Shown piece by piece: positions 1-9,702 of a stretch of DNA of 64,000 nt; within the stretch, counting starts at the first letter, position 1; every line of letters begins with the position of its first letter. The stretch is from Bordetella parapertussis (GTDB lineage: Bacteria > Pseudomonadota > Gammaproteobacteria > Burkholderiales > Burkholderiaceae_B), in assembly GCA_945872285.1 (NCBI GenBank), contig CAMBZR010000004.1:18117-82116 (forward strand), given 5' to 3'. The notes beneath the pieces were generated by a model. It saw nothing but the letters and a program-made list of their open reading frames with translations. It did no database searches and was not told where the DNA came from. The position numbers and the translations under genes were made by a program.

Positions 1-2
1 TC

Positions 3-797
3 AATAAAGGGCGTGTCGCCCCAGATTCTCGTATTCATACCGGCGATATCGTACGCGTGCCCCCGATGCGCCTGCCCACGCCCGAGCAAAAGCGCCCGGT
101 GCCGGGGCTAGAGTTTCCGATCGTTTTCGAAGACGAAGGCCTGTTGGTCATTGACAAACCGGCCGGCACAGCCGTGCATGGCGGCAGTGGGGTCTCTTTT
201 GGCGTGATTGAAGCGCTACGCGCTGCACGCCCAGAGGCCCGATTTTTAGAACTTGCGCATCGGCTCGATCGTGATACCTCAGGTTTGTTACTGATCGCCA
301 AAAAAAGAAACGTGTTGCTCGCCTTGCACGAAATGTTTCGCCTGGGCGGTGGAAGCAAGCATTATTTAGCCTTGGTTGAGGGCGATTGGGTCAATGCACG
401 CCAGCATATTCGGCTGCCACTCGCTAAATGGACCACCCAAACTGGCGAACGCCGGGTCAAGGTTCAGACCGAGGGGCAGGTTGCCCACACTATCGTGTCT
501 GGCCTCAAGCGCTTTCAGGGCTTTAGTCTGGTCGATGCAGAGTTGCGCACCGGTCGCACCCATCAAATCAGAGTGCATTTAGCGTCTAGCGGCTATCCGA
601 TTGTGGGTGACGATAAATATGGTCGCGACGAAAGCCAAGCGCAGCTTAGTCAATTTGGATTCTCGCGCATGTTCTTACATGCCCACCGCTTTAATATGCC
701 GCATCCACTCACTCAAGAGCCCTTACAGTTGATCGCACCTTTGCCTGCTGTTTGCGAGATACTTCTGCAACAATTGCAACCACTGCAATCCTTGTAG
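3..797 (+). CDS. rluC: 23S rRNA pseudouridine synthase RluC (5' end outside window)
   Basis: RluA-family enzyme that isomerises uridines of 23S rRNA to pseudouridine. The window opens inside the gene. The frame is open from base 3, and the residues before the first ATG (base 57) read like the end of an S4 RNA-binding domain, so the ATG is not the start and roughly the first 60 residues are missing. The catalytic motif HRLDRDTSG carries its Asp at bases 267-269, and the C-terminal family motif GRTHQIRVHL follows near base 550. The assignment to RluC rather than RluD or RluA rests on the S4 remnant and on the neighbourhood (HAD phosphatase downstream). The in-window part is 264 residues. Confidence 0.9.
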   Translation, partial: NKGRVAPDSRIHTGDIVRVPPMRLPTPEQKRPVPGLEFPIVFEDEGLLVIDKPAGTAVHGGSGVSFGVIEALRAARPEARFLELAHRLDRDTSGLLLIAKKRNVLLALHEMFRLGGGSKHYLALVEGDWVNARQHIRLPLAKWTTQTGERRVKVQTEGQVAHTIVSGLKRFQGFSLVDAELRTGRTHQIRVHLASSGYPIVGDDKYGRDESQAQLSQFGFSRMFLHAHRFNMPHPLTQEPLQLIAPLPAVCEILLQQLQPLQSL

Positions 798-894
798 CCG
801 TCGTCACTTCAATGACATGCCTTTGTTTTATGCTCTGTGCGTCTGATCTCTTTTCGACGGTCAACGCTGCAATCAACCCGGCACTTCGCACAAA

Positions 895-1554
895 ATGAAC
901 AAGTATTCTGTCATCGTCTTTGACTGGGACGGCACGCTAATGGATTCAACCCACAGCATCGTGCAAGCCATTCAGGGCGCCTGCCGTGATCTCGAATTAA
1001 AAGTGCCTACTGCCGCTCAGGCAGCCTGGGTGATTGGTTTATCGCTCGAGCCAGCCTTGCGCCGAGCGGTGCCTGATCTGACTAAATCGATGGAGCCTCT
1101 CTTTCTAGAGCGCTATCGCCATCATTATTTAGGCAAGGATAAAGAACTTAAGTTATTCGATGGTATCCCAGAGCTCTTGAGCGATTTGAAAGCGACCGGC
1201 GCCACGCTTGCGGTGGCGACTGGCAAGAGCAGAGTGGGGCTGAACCGCGCCTTAACTGCCACCTCGCTGCACAGCACCTTTCAGGCCAGCCGCACGGCCG
1301 ACGAAACCTTTGGCAAGCCTCATCCCGGGATGTTGCTCGAACTCATGGACGAGTTGATGGTCGAACCCGAACAAGTGGTGATGATTGGTGACACGTCGCA
1401 CGACTTACAAATGGCCGCCAACGCTGGTGTGCATGGGGTGGGCGTGGCGTACGGCGGGGCACACCCTGCCGACGAACTGCGTGCGTGCCCAAATCAGGGC
1501 GTCGTCGAACAGGTTGCCGATTTACGTCAATGGCTGTTTGACCATCTGGCCTGA
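895..1554 (+). CDS. HAD-family hydrolase, phosphoglycolate-phosphatase-like
   Basis: Cytosolic phosphatase of the haloacid dehalogenase superfamily, 219 aa. All four HAD motifs are visible: DWDGT with nucleophile Asp10 and acid Asp12, the Thr of VATGKS (motif II), the Lys of KPHP (motif III) and IGDTSHD (motif IV). The helical cap between motifs I and II is the size found in Gph/PGP enzymes, which remove phosphate from 2-phosphoglycolate produced by DNA repair or oxygenation reactions. The substrate is inferred from family only. It sits 97 bases after rluC, a pairing common in Burkholderiales, and has no strong promoter of its own that I could see. Confidence 0.85.
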   Translation: MNKYSVIVFDWDGTLMDSTHSIVQAIQGACRDLELKVPTAAQAAWVIGLSLEPALRRAVPDLTKSMEPLFLERYRHHYLGKDKELKLFDGIPELLSDLKATGATLAVATGKSRVGLNRALTATSLHSTFQASRTADETFGKPHPGMLLELMDELMVEPEQVVMIGDTSHDLQMAANAGVHGVGVAYGGAHPADELRACPNQGVVEQVADLRQWLFDHLA

Positions 1555-1578
1555 GTTCGACTTTATGCAAGGTTATCG

Positions 1579-1607
1579 TTGGCAATTTTGGCGGTGTTGG
1601 TTATTCT
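1579..1607 (+). promoter_or_regulatory. Putative sigma70 promoter for msrPQ
   Basis: TTGGCA (1579-1584), a 17-base spacer and TATTCT (1602-1607) lie 36 bases before the msrP start, just after the HAD gene ends. Box match and spacing are good. This is by eye only and unsupported by transcript data. Confidence 0.5.
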
Positions 1608-1643
1608 AAGTTCATCTTTTAAACTTTCAAACGTGAGTGCCAG

Positions 1644-2603
1644 ATGCCCACCTACCGTGCCCCCCAAATTCACAGCTCTGAAATCACACCCGAACAGGTC
1701 TGGCAAAGTCGCCGTCATTGGATGAAAGCCGCGGGCGCTTCATTGCTGACAAGTGCGGCAGGGGCCTGGCCCTCGATTGGTGGCGCAGCGACCTTGCCCA
1801 GCCTCGATGCAACCGTTTCAAAACAGTTTTTCACCATGGAGCCGCGCACGCCAGAAAAAGACGCGGCGTCTTACAATAATTTTTACGAGTTTGGCTTGGA
1901 CAAGGGTGATCCAGTCAAGTACGCACACAAGCTTCAAACCAGCCCTTGGAAGCTTCGGATAGAAGGCGAGGTGGTGAGTCCCAAAACCTTAGACATTGAT
2001 GATATTCGTAAACTCGCGCCACTCGAAGAGCGCACCTATCGCATGCGTTGCGTAGAAGGGTGGTCGATGGTGATTCCCTGGATTGGTTACTCAATGTCCG
2101 AGCTCTTAAAGCAAGTGCAACCGACGGGTAACGCAAAGTACGTTGAGTTTATTACCGATGTGCAGCCCAAAAATATGCCGGGTTTGATCTCGCGCTCGAT
2201 TCAATGGCCCTACAACGAGGGCTTGCGCCTAGACGAGGCGATGCATCCACTGACGATGGTAGTGTTGGGCATGTACGGCAAAATCTTGCCTAATCAAAAC
2301 GGTGCACCTGTGCGCTTGATGGTGCCCTGGAAATACGGCTTCAAATCAGCAAAGTCCATCGTCACCATTCGTCTGACAGAGAAGCAACCCGTCAGCAGTT
2401 GGATGAAAGCGATCCCAAGCGAATACGGCTTCTATTCGAATGTGAACCCCGAGGTCACGCACCCACGCTGGAGTCAGGCAACAGAGCGGCGCATCGGTGA
2501 AGATGGGGTGTTTGCGCCGAAACGTAAAACGCTCATGTTCAACGGCTATGGCAACGAAGTCGCGTCTTTGTACACGGGCATGGATCTGCGTAAAAACTAT
2601 TGA
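1644..2603 (+). CDS. msrP: Protein-methionine-sulfoxide reductase catalytic subunit MsrP (YedY)
   Basis: Periplasmic molybdenum-cofactor enzyme that reduces oxidised methionines in envelope proteins. The 319-aa protein has a twin-arginine signal ([10 protein letters not shown] at residues 22-31 followed by a small-residue hydrophobic stretch), as expected for a folded cofactor protein exported by Tat. The Mo-binding Cys is Cys136 in [10 protein letters not shown], the exact context of the family. It is followed by the heme membrane subunit gene msrQ, its electron donor. The start at 1644 gives a long pre-signal N-terminus of about 20 residues, which is usual for MsrP. Confidence 0.95.
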   Translation: MPTYRAPQIHSSEITPEQVWQSRRHWMKAAGASLLTSAAGAWPSIGGAATLPSLDATVSKQFFTMEPRTPEKDAASYNNFYEFGLDKGDPVKYAHKLQTSPWKLRIEGEVVSPKTLDIDDIRKLAPLEERTYRMRCVEGWSMVIPWIGYSMSELLKQVQPTGNAKYVEFITDVQPKNMPGLISRSIQWPYNEGLRLDEAMHPLTMVVLGMYGKILPNQNGAPVRLMVPWKYGFKSAKSIVTIRLTEKQPVSSWMKAIPSEYGFYSNVNPEVTHPRWSQATERRIGEDGVFAPKRKTLMFNGYGNEVASLYTGMDLRKNY

Positions 2604-2694
2604 AACGCTTGCTTAAGCTTTGATCGCGTCAATTAGGCTTCAAAGACGTGAGGCAATGCTTGTAGCTCTCAAGTCACGCTCGAGCTGACGAACC

Positions 2695-3336
2695 TTGATC
2701 ATTCACACATTCTCTGCTCGTACGCTTGATCGGGCAAAAATTTTGCTCTTTGCAGCGGGTTTGTATCCGCTAGCCCGTTGGATTTGGCTAGGGATGCAAA
2801 ACGATTTGACGGCAAACCCGGTTGAGTTTTTGTCACGCTCGTCGGGTACGTGGACTTTAGTGTGTCTGCTTGTGACGTTATCTGTGTCACCCCTGCGGCA
2901 GTGGCTGCAGCAGCCAGCCTTGCTGCGCTGGCGCAGAATGTGCGGGTTGTTCACCTTCTTTTACGCCAGCTTGCATGCGCTCGCGTGGGCTTGGTGGGAT
3001 CAAGGCTTTGAGTGGGCGCCGATGTTGTCTGATGTTTGGAAGCGACCCTTCATCATGGTCGGAATGGCGGCTTTTTTGACGATGTCGTTGCTGGCGATGA
3101 CCTCAACTCACGGTTGGATGCGCAGGCTTGGGCGACGCTGGCAGCACTTGCACCGTTTAATTTATGCGATTGCTTTGCTTGGTATTTTGCACTACTACTG
3201 GCATAAAGCCGGCAAGAGCGATTTTCAGACCGTGACGCTTTATGCCATCGTGACGGCGGGGCTGTTGGGGTGGAGACTGTTGCGTCACAAAAAGCGACAG
3301 TCCGGCACGCCAAGTGTTAAAGCCCCGAACCGTTAG
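2695..3336 (+). CDS. msrQ: Heme-binding membrane subunit MsrQ (YedZ)
   Basis: Integral membrane b-type cytochrome of the ferric-reductase-like family that passes electrons from the respiratory chain to MsrP. The 213 aa contain about six hydrophobic helices with conserved His residues (LHALAW, LHRLIY, LHYYW). An in-frame stop at 2686-2688 leaves TTG 2695 as the only credible start, and the Shine-Dalgarno region is weak, so translation may depend on msrP. The 3' end overlaps the convergent amidase gene by 20 bases. Confidence 0.92.
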   Translation: MIIHTFSARTLDRAKILLFAAGLYPLARWIWLGMQNDLTANPVEFLSRSSGTWTLVCLLVTLSVSPLRQWLQQPALLRWRRMCGLFTFFYASLHALAWAWWDQGFEWAPMLSDVWKRPFIMVGMAAFLTMSLLAMTSTHGWMRRLGRRWQHLHRLIYAIALLGILHYYWHKAGKSDFQTVTLYAIVTAGLLGWRLLRHKKRQSGTPSVKAPNR

Positions 3337-4189
3337 TGGGTAAGGCGCGTAATCTTGCCGCCGTTTGCGCGTCGGGTTTGCTGTTGACCGACTCGGGCCG
3401 ATAGTGCATCTGAAACGCTGCAATGGTGTGCAGCGTATTGGCATCAAAATAATTGGTTTCTGGCACGCTGTACCCTACGCGCTTTAATTGCTTTTGAAAC
3501 CAGCCCGCATCCGGCGCGCCGTTGCGCACATACTCAGCCTGATATTTTGCGGCAGCCGCCTCATCAAACCAACGCCCAACGCCGGCTTGTGCGAGTTTTT
3601 TCCAGGGAAAGGCGGGCCCAGGATCTTGCTTGCGCAAGGGAGCCACGTCGCTGTGCCCAACAATATTTTCGGCTGCAACGCCATGACGCCGGGCAACCTC
3701 GCGAGTCAGTGCGATGACAGCGTCTATTTGCGCAGCGGGGTAGGACGGGCCGCTATCGCCGTCGCTGTTACGTGTCCAGCCTGGATGCACGATTTCGATG
3801 CCGATTGAGCGTGGATTGATAAACGTGCGGCCATACCAACTACTTTCACCGGCATGCCAGGCGCTAAGATCTTCGTCGACCAATTTATAGACGACAGGTT
3901 TGCTGTCATCTGAGACGACATAGTGGGCGCTGACTTCACGATTCGTGAGGGTCAGCAAAGCACTGGGTTTGGTTGAGGCGGTGTAATGCAGCACAATAAT
4001 ATCGATACGGCTGTTTTTGCCGTTGGCCTTTAGCGAGTCGTTGATGCTGTAAGGCGCGCCCGAGCGCTCAGAGGCACAGCCTGCCAAAAGAAGTAAGCAC
4101 AGCACCGTCACAGCGGCCTGGCACCGCGCCAACAAAAGTCTAGTCGCCTCAGTCGGTAGCTTCAAACAAGGTAAACGTAGGGCAGTCAT
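3317..4189 (-). CDS. N-acetylmuramoyl-L-alanine amidase lipoprotein, AmiD-like
   Basis: Zinc amidase of the Amidase_2/PGRP fold that cuts the bond between MurNAc and the stem peptide. The start chosen (ATG 4187-4189) places a lipoprotein signal with lipobox LLAGC (Cys38) at the N-terminus; the frame is open further upstream, but that would bury the signal. Probable zinc ligands are His68 (IVLHYT), His179 (VGHSDV) and Asp189 (KQDPG). A C-terminal helical segment (about 230-285) resembles a PG_binding_1 domain, the AmiD arrangement. The length is 290 aa. It lies 4 bases after the RsmI-like gene and so is probably last in the maf operon. Confidence 0.87.
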   Translation of the reverse strand: MTALRLPCLKLPTEATRLLLARCQAAVTVLCLLLLAGCASERSGAPYSINDSLKANGKNSRIDIIVLHYTASTKPSALLTLTNREVSAHYVVSDDSKPVVYKLVDEDLSAWHAGESSWYGRTFINPRSIGIEIVHPGWTRNSDGDSGPSYPAAQIDAVIALTREVARRHGVAAENIVGHSDVAPLRKQDPGPAFPWKKLAQAGVGRWFDEAAAAKYQAEYVRNGAPDAGWFQKQLKRVGYSVPETNYFDANTLHTIAAFQMHYRPESVNSKPDAQTAARLRALPTNGSGL

Positions 4190-4193
4190 TTTT

Positions 4194-4931
4194 TTAAGCC
4201 GCTTGAAACAAAAAGAGTGTTGGATGTTTGTCGAGTTCGGGCTTAGGGTGCGCTTTCCATTGCGTGATGGTGAGTGTTCGTATCCATTCTTCAGGGCTGG
4301 TGAGTGACCGTGCAAGACACAGACGCGTGTTGCCTTTGAGCTGTTCGAGCAAGCTGTTGAACATCGCCTGATTACGATAAGGTGTTTCGATGAGCAGTTG
4401 GGTTTGCTTTTGTTTGCCAGAGGTTTGTTCCCACACCTTTAGTTGCCGAGCCCGATCGGTGGCCTCGACAGGCGCATAACCATGAAACACAAAACGCTGT
4501 CCGTCAAGTCCGCTGGCCATCAGACCAAGCAAAATAGAAGAGGGCCCTACCCAGGGCTTGACCCTTGCGCCCCAGCCATGCGCGATCGTGACTGCGCGCG
4601 CGCCCGGATCCGCAACCGCGGGGCAACCCGCCTCAGAGACCAGCCCAACATCCAGGCCTGCGCGCAAAGGCTGCAGCCAGCTTTGTAATTGCGCTTCGTC
4701 CACGCGTGGGTTGAGCTCGTGAATCGTGATGTCTTGTAACGGTCGCGCAAGCTTCAGCAGCTTTAAAAAAGCCCGCGCTGTCTTGGCGTTCTCGGCGATG
4801 TAGCAGCTCAGCAAGCCCGCCTGGGCCTGGGCGGCCTCGGGTAGCCACTGCTCAAGTGGGGCTTGGCCCAAGCCCACGGGCATCAGATGTAACGTGCCAG
4901 GTGTTGACCAAGAAGTCGCGCTTGTTGTCAT
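4194..4931 (-). CDS. SAM-dependent methyltransferase of the RsmI / tetrapyrrole methylase family
   Basis: 245-aa protein of the TP_methylase fold. It shows the family's N-terminal GTLHLMPVGLG strand-loop, a SEAGCPAVADPGA motif (like the SDAGTPGISDPG of RsmI) and a GPSSILLGLMASG motif. RsmI methylates the 2'-O of C1402 in 16S rRNA. This protein is shorter at the C-terminus and its motifs diverge, so it is better called an RsmI-like methyltransferase, and the target RNA is unknown. Its start overlaps the maf stop by 4 bases (ATGA), indicating translational coupling. Confidence 0.8.
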   Translation of the reverse strand: MTTSATSWSTPGTLHLMPVGLGQAPLEQWLPEAAQAQAGLLSCYIAENAKTARAFLKLLKLARPLQDITIHELNPRVDEAQLQSWLQPLRAGLDVGLVSEAGCPAVADPGARAVTIAHGWGARVKPWVGPSSILLGLMASGLDGQRFVFHGYAPVEATDRARQLKVWEQTSGKQKQTQLLIETPYRNQAMFNSLLEQLKGNTRLCLARSLTSPEEWIRTLTITQWKAHPKPELDKHPTLFLFQAA

Positions 4932-5548
4932 GGATTAGGTGTTGCTAAAAAAAGCGGTGGGGGTTCAAGTGGGTCAAGGCCGACCTTGGCGAGCATGCGG
5001 GTCAGTTCAATTAAAGGCAAGCCGATGATAGCCGTGGGATCGCTGCTGTGCATGCTTTGCATCAAGGCAATCCCCAGACATTCGGCTTTTGCGCTGCCTG
5101 CCGTGTCAAAGGGCAGATCAATGGCAAGGTAACGGACGATCGCCGCAGCAGAAAGGGTTCGATAGACGCAGTCGGTCGTGACGACGATGCTTTGCACCTG
5201 GCCGTTTGACACCACGGCCATCGCGCTAAAAAAAGTAACCGTTTGCCCCGAGAGTTGCTGCAGTTGCGCCTGCGCGGCTGCCGCATGCCCTGGTTTGCCC
5301 AGCGGCGTGCCGTGCAAAGAGGCGACCTGATCGGCTCCAATGACGACCGACGCGGGATAAGACTGAGCCACCCGTTGTGCTTTGGCAATTGCCAGTCTCA
5401 GCGCGAGTTGTTCGGGCGCTTCGTGGCTCAAGGGGGTTTCGTCTAACTCAGGTGGAACCGAAATAAAAGGAATTTTTAACCTCGCGAGCAACTCTTGGCG
5501 GTATTTCGAGCTTGAGGCAAGGATCAGTGAAGCGGGCGCGGTCGTCAT
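4928..5548 (-). CDS. maf: Maf-like nucleotide pyrophosphatase (YceF type)
   Basis: Cytosolic house-cleaning nucleotide pyrophosphatase, 206 aa, that hydrolyses modified or non-canonical nucleoside triphosphates (YceF-type enzymes prefer m7GTP). Family motifs are LASSSKYRQELL at the N-terminus, the VIGADQV catalytic strand and a late DTAGSAKAE segment. The chosen ATG (5546-5548) starts right before LASSS; an upstream ATG exists but adds about 50 residues unlike the family. It is transcribed divergently from yceD and leads the three-gene minus-strand operon. Confidence 0.9.
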   Translation of the reverse strand: MTTAPASLILASSSKYRQELLARLKIPFISVPPELDETPLSHEAPEQLALRLAIAKAQRVAQSYPASVVIGADQVASLHGTPLGKPGHAAAAQAQLQQLSGQTVTFFSAMAVVSNGQVQSIVVTTDCVYRTLSAAAIVRYLAIDLPFDTAGSAKAECLGIALMQSMHSSDPTAIIGLPLIELTRMLAKVGLDPLEPPPLFLATPNP

Positions 5549-5565
5549 CGTTTTCGGCTTGGATA

Positions 5566-5595
5566 TTGACGGTGAGAGGGAAAACACGCTATTAT
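5566..5595 (+). promoter_or_regulatory. Putative sigma70 promoter of the yceD-rpmF-plsX-fab operon
   Basis: TTGACG (5566-5571), an 18-base spacer and TATTAT (5590-5595), close to the sigma70 consensus. It points toward yceD with a predicted leader of about 140 bases, and lies just upstream of the maf start, so the two operons share a compact divergent control region. Confidence 0.6.
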
Positions 5596-5743
5596 CTCTT
5601 GCTTCGTTGCTTAAGTCGCTGCGCCCCGTTGCCTCTTTGCAGCAGGTTGCATCGTCACTTTGAGATACGCGTCTAGTTTGCGCAGAGATACCGCACTGCA
5701 ACAGAGCTTCAAAAAGTCAAGACAAGGCGGCACGAACAATACG

Positions 5744-6352
5744 ATGGCAAAAGATCTTAGCCCAAGCTTTAGGTTGGGAACTCCCCCTGTTGTGGATGTA
5801 TTTGAATTTGCGCGCCGTGGGCAGTTAATCGAAGGGGTCTTTGCCGTAAACCGGCTTGAGCGGTTGCTTGAAGACGTTCCCGAGCAACCCTTCGCCGAGC
5901 TTGTAGTGCTTGAACAAGCGCCACAGCATCCAGGGTTAGTGAAGTACCGCCTGCAAGGGCGTCGCAGCAAAGTCGGCAAGTTGCAGTTGGTGATAAAAAT
6001 CGATTCCTTGTTAGTGCTCGAATGCCAACGATGTTTGGGGGATTTAATTTTCCCGGTTGATCGGCAAACTGTGTTTGAGCTTGTGGTGCGCGAGTCTGAT
6101 CTTGATCAGGGTGACCTCGAAGACTCTGACCCCGACGCGCCCGAAAAAATAATGGGATCTGCTCAGTTTAATTTGTTGGATCTGGTTGAAGACGAAATGA
6201 TGTTAGAAGTTCCCTATGTGCCCAGGCATGATGTCTGTCCTGAGCCCCTAGGTGGTACCGAAACTGAGGCGCAACCCCCAGATTCTGCACCAGAAGCGCA
6301 GCGCCCCTCGCCATTTGCAGTTTTGGGGCAACTTAAGATTAAAAGTCGGTAG
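5744..6352 (+). CDS. yceD: 23S rRNA accumulation protein YceD (DUF177)
   Basis: Small acidic protein (202 aa) required for normal 23S rRNA accumulation and found upstream of rpmF in most proteobacteria. The DUF177 CxxC pair is visible in LECQRCLGDL, together with an acidic stretch (ESDLDQGDLEDSDPD) and a HDVCPEP segment. ATG 5744 was preferred over an in-frame ATG at 5660, because the extra 28 residues are basic, unlike the family, and would overlap the promoter leader. It is the first gene of the lipid/ribosome operon. Confidence 0.9.
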   Translation: MAKDLSPSFRLGTPPVVDVFEFARRGQLIEGVFAVNRLERLLEDVPEQPFAELVVLEQAPQHPGLVKYRLQGRRSKVGKLQLVIKIDSLLVLECQRCLGDLIFPVDRQTVFELVVRESDLDQGDLEDSDPDAPEKIMGSAQFNLLDLVEDEMMLEVPYVPRHDVCPEPLGGTETEAQPPDSAPEAQRPSPFAVLGQLKIKSR

Positions 6353-6401
6353 TTATTACTAAGATGGTTGGCGTACAATTCGCCGACTCACAGGAGTTGT
6401 C

Positions 6402-6584
6402 ATGGCTGTTCAGCAAAATAAAAAATCCCCCTCAAAGCGCGGTATGCACCGCTCGCATGATTTTTTGGTTAACCCGTCTACAGCGGTCGAGCCCAATACC
6501 GGCGAGCAACATCTGCGTCACCACATCAGCCCAACTGGGGTGTATCGTGGTCGCAAGATCCTCAAGACCAAGACTGACGAATAA
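6402..6584 (+). CDS. rpmF: 50S ribosomal protein L32
   Basis: 60-aa ribosomal protein of the large subunit, beginning [20 protein letters not shown], the diagnostic L32 N-terminus, with the [14 protein letters not shown]-terminal part. A clear ribosome-binding site (AGGAG) precedes it. The zinc-binding Cys residues of some L32 proteins are absent, which is the usual zinc-independent form in this group. It lies between yceD and plsX as in most proteobacteria. Confidence 0.97.
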   Translation: MAVQQNKKSPSKRGMHRSHDFLVNPSTAVEPNTGEQHLRHHISPTGVYRGRKILKTKTDE

Positions 6585-6641
6585 AGCGGGCTGACGGGCA
6601 ACTCGTCCCCACGTACACCGCTGCATCCTCACGTGCCTGCC

Positions 6642-7700
6642 GTGATTCGCATCGCGATCGATTGCATGGGTGGTGACTCGGGTCTTCCCGTCACGATCCC
6701 TGCTGCGTTCGCTTTTGCCCAACGCTTTCCTGACACACACCTGTTACTAGTCGGGCTCGTCGAGCCGCTAGAACAGGCTGTTGCCGAGAACGCTAAACGC
6801 TATCGCGAGATCTCGCCCGATCGGTTTACCGTCGTTGCGGCCACCGAAGTGGTGCACATGGATGACTCGGTAGAGACCGCATTGCGTCGCAAAAAAGATT
6901 CTTCCATGCGTGTCGCCGCGCAAACCGTAAAAGACGGCCAGGCGCAGGCCTGCGTTTCGGCGGGCAACACCGGCGCCTGGATGGCGATTTCAAAATATGT
7001 TTTAAAGACGCTTGACGGCATTGACCGTCCGGCCATCGCCTCCGTGTTGCCGAATCAAACAGGCGGCACGACCATCATGCTCGATCTGGGTGCTAACGTC
7101 GACTGTACGGCTCAGCATTTGTTACAGTTCGCCATGATGGGTACTGCGTTTGCTCAGGTTGGTAAGCAAAATCCCAACCCGTCCATTGGTTTGCTCAATA
7201 TCGGCGAAGAAGCTATCAAAGGCAACGACGTGGTAAAAGAGGCGGGCGAACTTTTACGCGAAAGTTCTTTAAATTTTTATGGCAACGTTGAGGGTGACGA
7301 CATCTTCAAAGGTACCGTTGACGTGGTAGTTTGCGACGGCTTTGTTGGCAACGTGGCACTCAAAACTGCCGAAGGCGTTGTCCGCATGATGTCGCAAATG
7401 CTGCGCGAAGCCTTTACACGCAATTTATTTTGTCGGGCGCTCGGTTTGCTTGCTTTGCCAGTGCTCAGGCGCTTTCGGGCACAGGCTGACAATCGCCGGT
7501 TTAACGGCGCCGCTTTGCTTGGTTTGCGAGGTGTTGTGATCAAAAGTCACGGTTCGGCTGATGCGATTGCTTTTGGTTTTGCGCTTGACTGCGCCCGCGC
7601 ATCGGTGGCAAATAACCTGTTGGCGCGAACCACGTCGGCGATTGCACAACTTACGCAAGTGCAGCCCCAAACAGAAACCGAGTCCAGAGACCCGACATGA
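6642..7700 (+). CDS. plsX: Phosphate acyltransferase PlsX
   Basis: Peripheral membrane enzyme that converts acyl-ACP to acyl-phosphate, the donor for glycerol-3-phosphate acylation by PlsY. The 352-aa protein begins [14 protein letters not shown], matching the family start, which is why GTG 6642 was taken; an in-frame GTG at 6633 is possible. Other motifs are SAGNTGAWM and a [12 protein letters not shown] segment. Its stop overlaps the fabH start (ATGA at 7697-7700), so the two are translationally coupled. Confidence 0.95.
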   Translation: MIRIAIDCMGGDSGLPVTIPAAFAFAQRFPDTHLLLVGLVEPLEQAVAENAKRYREISPDRFTVVAATEVVHMDDSVETALRRKKDSSMRVAAQTVKDGQAQACVSAGNTGAWMAISKYVLKTLDGIDRPAIASVLPNQTGGTTIMLDLGANVDCTAQHLLQFAMMGTAFAQVGKQNPNPSIGLLNIGEEAIKGNDVVKEAGELLRESSLNFYGNVEGDDIFKGTVDVVVCDGFVGNVALKTAEGVVRMMSQMLREAFTRNLFCRALGLLALPVLRRFRAQADNRRFNGAALLGLRGVVIKSHGSADAIAFGFALDCARASVANNLLARTTSAIAQLTQVQPQTETESRDPT

Positions 7701-8683
7701 CTCAAACCATGCCTTATGCGCGAATTGTTGGTTCAGGAAGTTTTTTACCGCCTCGCTGCGTGAGCAACGACGAACTGGCCGCCGATCTTGCCTCACGAAA
7801 CATCGAAACTTCAGACCAATGGATTTTTGAACGCACGGGGATTCGCCAGCGCTATCTGGCCGAACGCGGGGTCAAGACCAGTTCTTTAGCCACCGAGGCC
7901 GCGCGTCGTGCGCTAGCAGACGCTCAGGTTGACGCCTCTGAGCTCGACCTGATTATTTTGGCCACCTCTACCCCAGATTTTGTGTTTCCGAGTACCGCCT
8001 GTTTAGTGCAAGCAAACTTGGGCAACAAAGGGGCTGCCGCGTTTGACGTTCAGGCGGTATGCAGCGGATTTGTCTACGCCTTGACAACGGCCGAGGCTTT
8101 TATTCGGGCCGGCCGGGCCCGCTGTGCCTTGGTAATCGGGGCCGAAGTCTTTTCCAGCATTCTTGACTGGAACGATCGTGGCACTTGCGTGTTGTTTGGT
8201 GATGGCGCCGGTGCTGTGGTGCTAAAAGGTGGCGAGCAACCTGGCATCTTGTCGGCTGAATTACACGCCGATGGCAGTCAGATGGGCATTCTTGCGGCAG
8301 CCGGTAATGTGGCTTACGGCGAAGTGACCGGCGACCCGTTCCTGCGGATGGATGGTCAGGCGGTTTTCAGGCAAGCGGTGACCGTACTCGATCGCTCGGC
8401 GCGCGAAGTGGTCGCGCAAGCCGGCCTGCAGCTGTCTCAGGTCGACTGGTTTATTCCGCACCAAGCGAATTTAAGAATTTTGACCTCTCTGGCGCGTAAG
8501 CTTGATCTTGCCCTTGAAAAAGTGGTGATTACAGTCGATCATCATGCAAATACCTCAGCAGCCAGTATTCCTTTGGCTCTGGATGTTGCGCGGCGCGATC
8601 AACGCATTCAGGCGGGTCAGTTAGTCCTATTACAGGGAGTCGGTGGCGGCTTTACTTGGGGCTCTGTGCTGGTCAGGATGTAA
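7697..8683 (+). CDS. fabH: 3-oxoacyl-ACP synthase III FabH
   Basis: Condenses acetyl-CoA (or another primer) with malonyl-ACP to start fatty acid synthesis. The 328-aa protein carries the KAS III triad: Cys in VQAVCSGF, His in FIPHQAN and Asn in HHANTSAAS. The chain-initiating enzyme sits between plsX and fabD, the canonical order, and its ATG overlaps the plsX stop. Confidence 0.97.
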   Translation: MTQTMPYARIVGSGSFLPPRCVSNDELAADLASRNIETSDQWIFERTGIRQRYLAERGVKTSSLATEAARRALADAQVDASELDLIILATSTPDFVFPSTACLVQANLGNKGAAAFDVQAVCSGFVYALTTAEAFIRAGRARCALVIGAEVFSSILDWNDRGTCVLFGDGAGAVVLKGGEQPGILSAELHADGSQMGILAAAGNVAYGEVTGDPFLRMDGQAVFRQAVTVLDRSAREVVAQAGLQLSQVDWFIPHQANLRILTSLARKLDLALEKVVITVDHHANTSAASIPLALDVARRDQRIQAGQLVLLQGVGGGFTWGSVLVRM

Positions 8684-8753
8684 GCAAGACTGAGCAATCG
8701 CAGCAGAATGCCTTGACGTGCAGTCAGTTTTTAAACTCTAAAAAATTCTAGAC

Positions 8754-9692
8754 ATGATGAAATTTGCGTTTGTTTTTCCGGGCCAAGGCTCGCAAACGGT
8801 TGGCATGATGGACGCTTGGTCGGGTCACCCCGCGGCCCAGCAAGTGATCGCACAAGCCAGTGAGGCGCTTGGTGAGGATCTGGGCGCTCTGATGGCGCAA
8901 GGCCCCGCCGAGAAACTTAGTTTGACAACGCACACGCAACCAGCCATGCTGACGGCGGGCGTGGCGATGTACGAGGCCTGGCGCGCTGCAGGCGGCCCTC
9001 AGGCGGCCCTGATGGCTGGGCACAGTCTGGGTGAGTATGCAGCTTTGACGGCCGCGGGCGCGCTGTCCTTGGCCGATGCTGTGCGTCTGGTGTGTGTACG
9101 TGCTGACGCCATGCAGGCTGCGGTACCGGTCGGCACGGGTGCGATGGCAGCGGTGTTAGGGTTAGAAGATCATCTGGTGCAAAAAGCTTGTCTCGAGGCC
9201 GCGCAGGGTGAAATCGTTGAGGCTGTCAATTTCAATGCGCCCTCGCAGGTCGTCATTGCAGGTCATGCCACGGCCGTGCAGCGTGCAATCGTGACGGCTA
9301 AAGCGGCGGGCGCCAAGCGCGCCCTGTTGCTGCCGGTCTCGGCTCCGTTTCATTCAAGCTTGCTTAAACCGGCCGCCGATGTGCTGGCAGGTGCTTTGGC
9401 TAAAATTAACCTCGTGACGCCAGCGGTTGCGGTCGTCAACAACGTGGATGTCGCGATCGAACAGTCTCCAGAGGCGATTCGCGACGCTCTGGTGCGCCAG
9501 GCCTGGCATGCGGTGCGCTGGGTAGAAGTCATTCAGTTCATGAAAGCACAAGGCGTGACGCACATCATCGAGTGCGGCCCAGGCAAAGTGCTCGCGGGGA
9601 TGATAAAGCGCATCGACCCCGATTTGATCGCGCTCTCAGTCACCGACCCCGGCTCTATGCAGGCCGCGCTTGATGCGCTGGCTGCCGCTTAA
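8754..9692 (+). CDS. fabD: Malonyl-CoA:ACP transacylase FabD
   Basis: Moves malonyl groups from CoA to ACP, supplying all elongation steps. 312 aa, with the N-terminal FVFPGQGSQ motif, the nucleophile Ser in GHSLGEYAAL, and the active-site His in the SAPFHS segment. The gap to fabH is 70 bases. Two ATG codons are adjacent to the start (8754 and 8757). The 3' end is followed after 10 bases by fabG. Confidence 0.97.
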   Translation: MMKFAFVFPGQGSQTVGMMDAWSGHPAAQQVIAQASEALGEDLGALMAQGPAEKLSLTTHTQPAMLTAGVAMYEAWRAAGGPQAALMAGHSLGEYAALTAAGALSLADAVRLVCVRADAMQAAVPVGTGAMAAVLGLEDHLVQKACLEAAQGEIVEAVNFNAPSQVVIAGHATAVQRAIVTAKAAGAKRALLLPVSAPFHSSLLKPAADVLAGALAKINLVTPAVAVVNNVDVAIEQSPEAIRDALVRQAWHAVRWVEVIQFMKAQGVTHIIECGPGKVLAGMIKRIDPDLIALSVTDPGSMQAALDALAAA

Positions 9693-9702
9693 CGGAATGG
9701 CC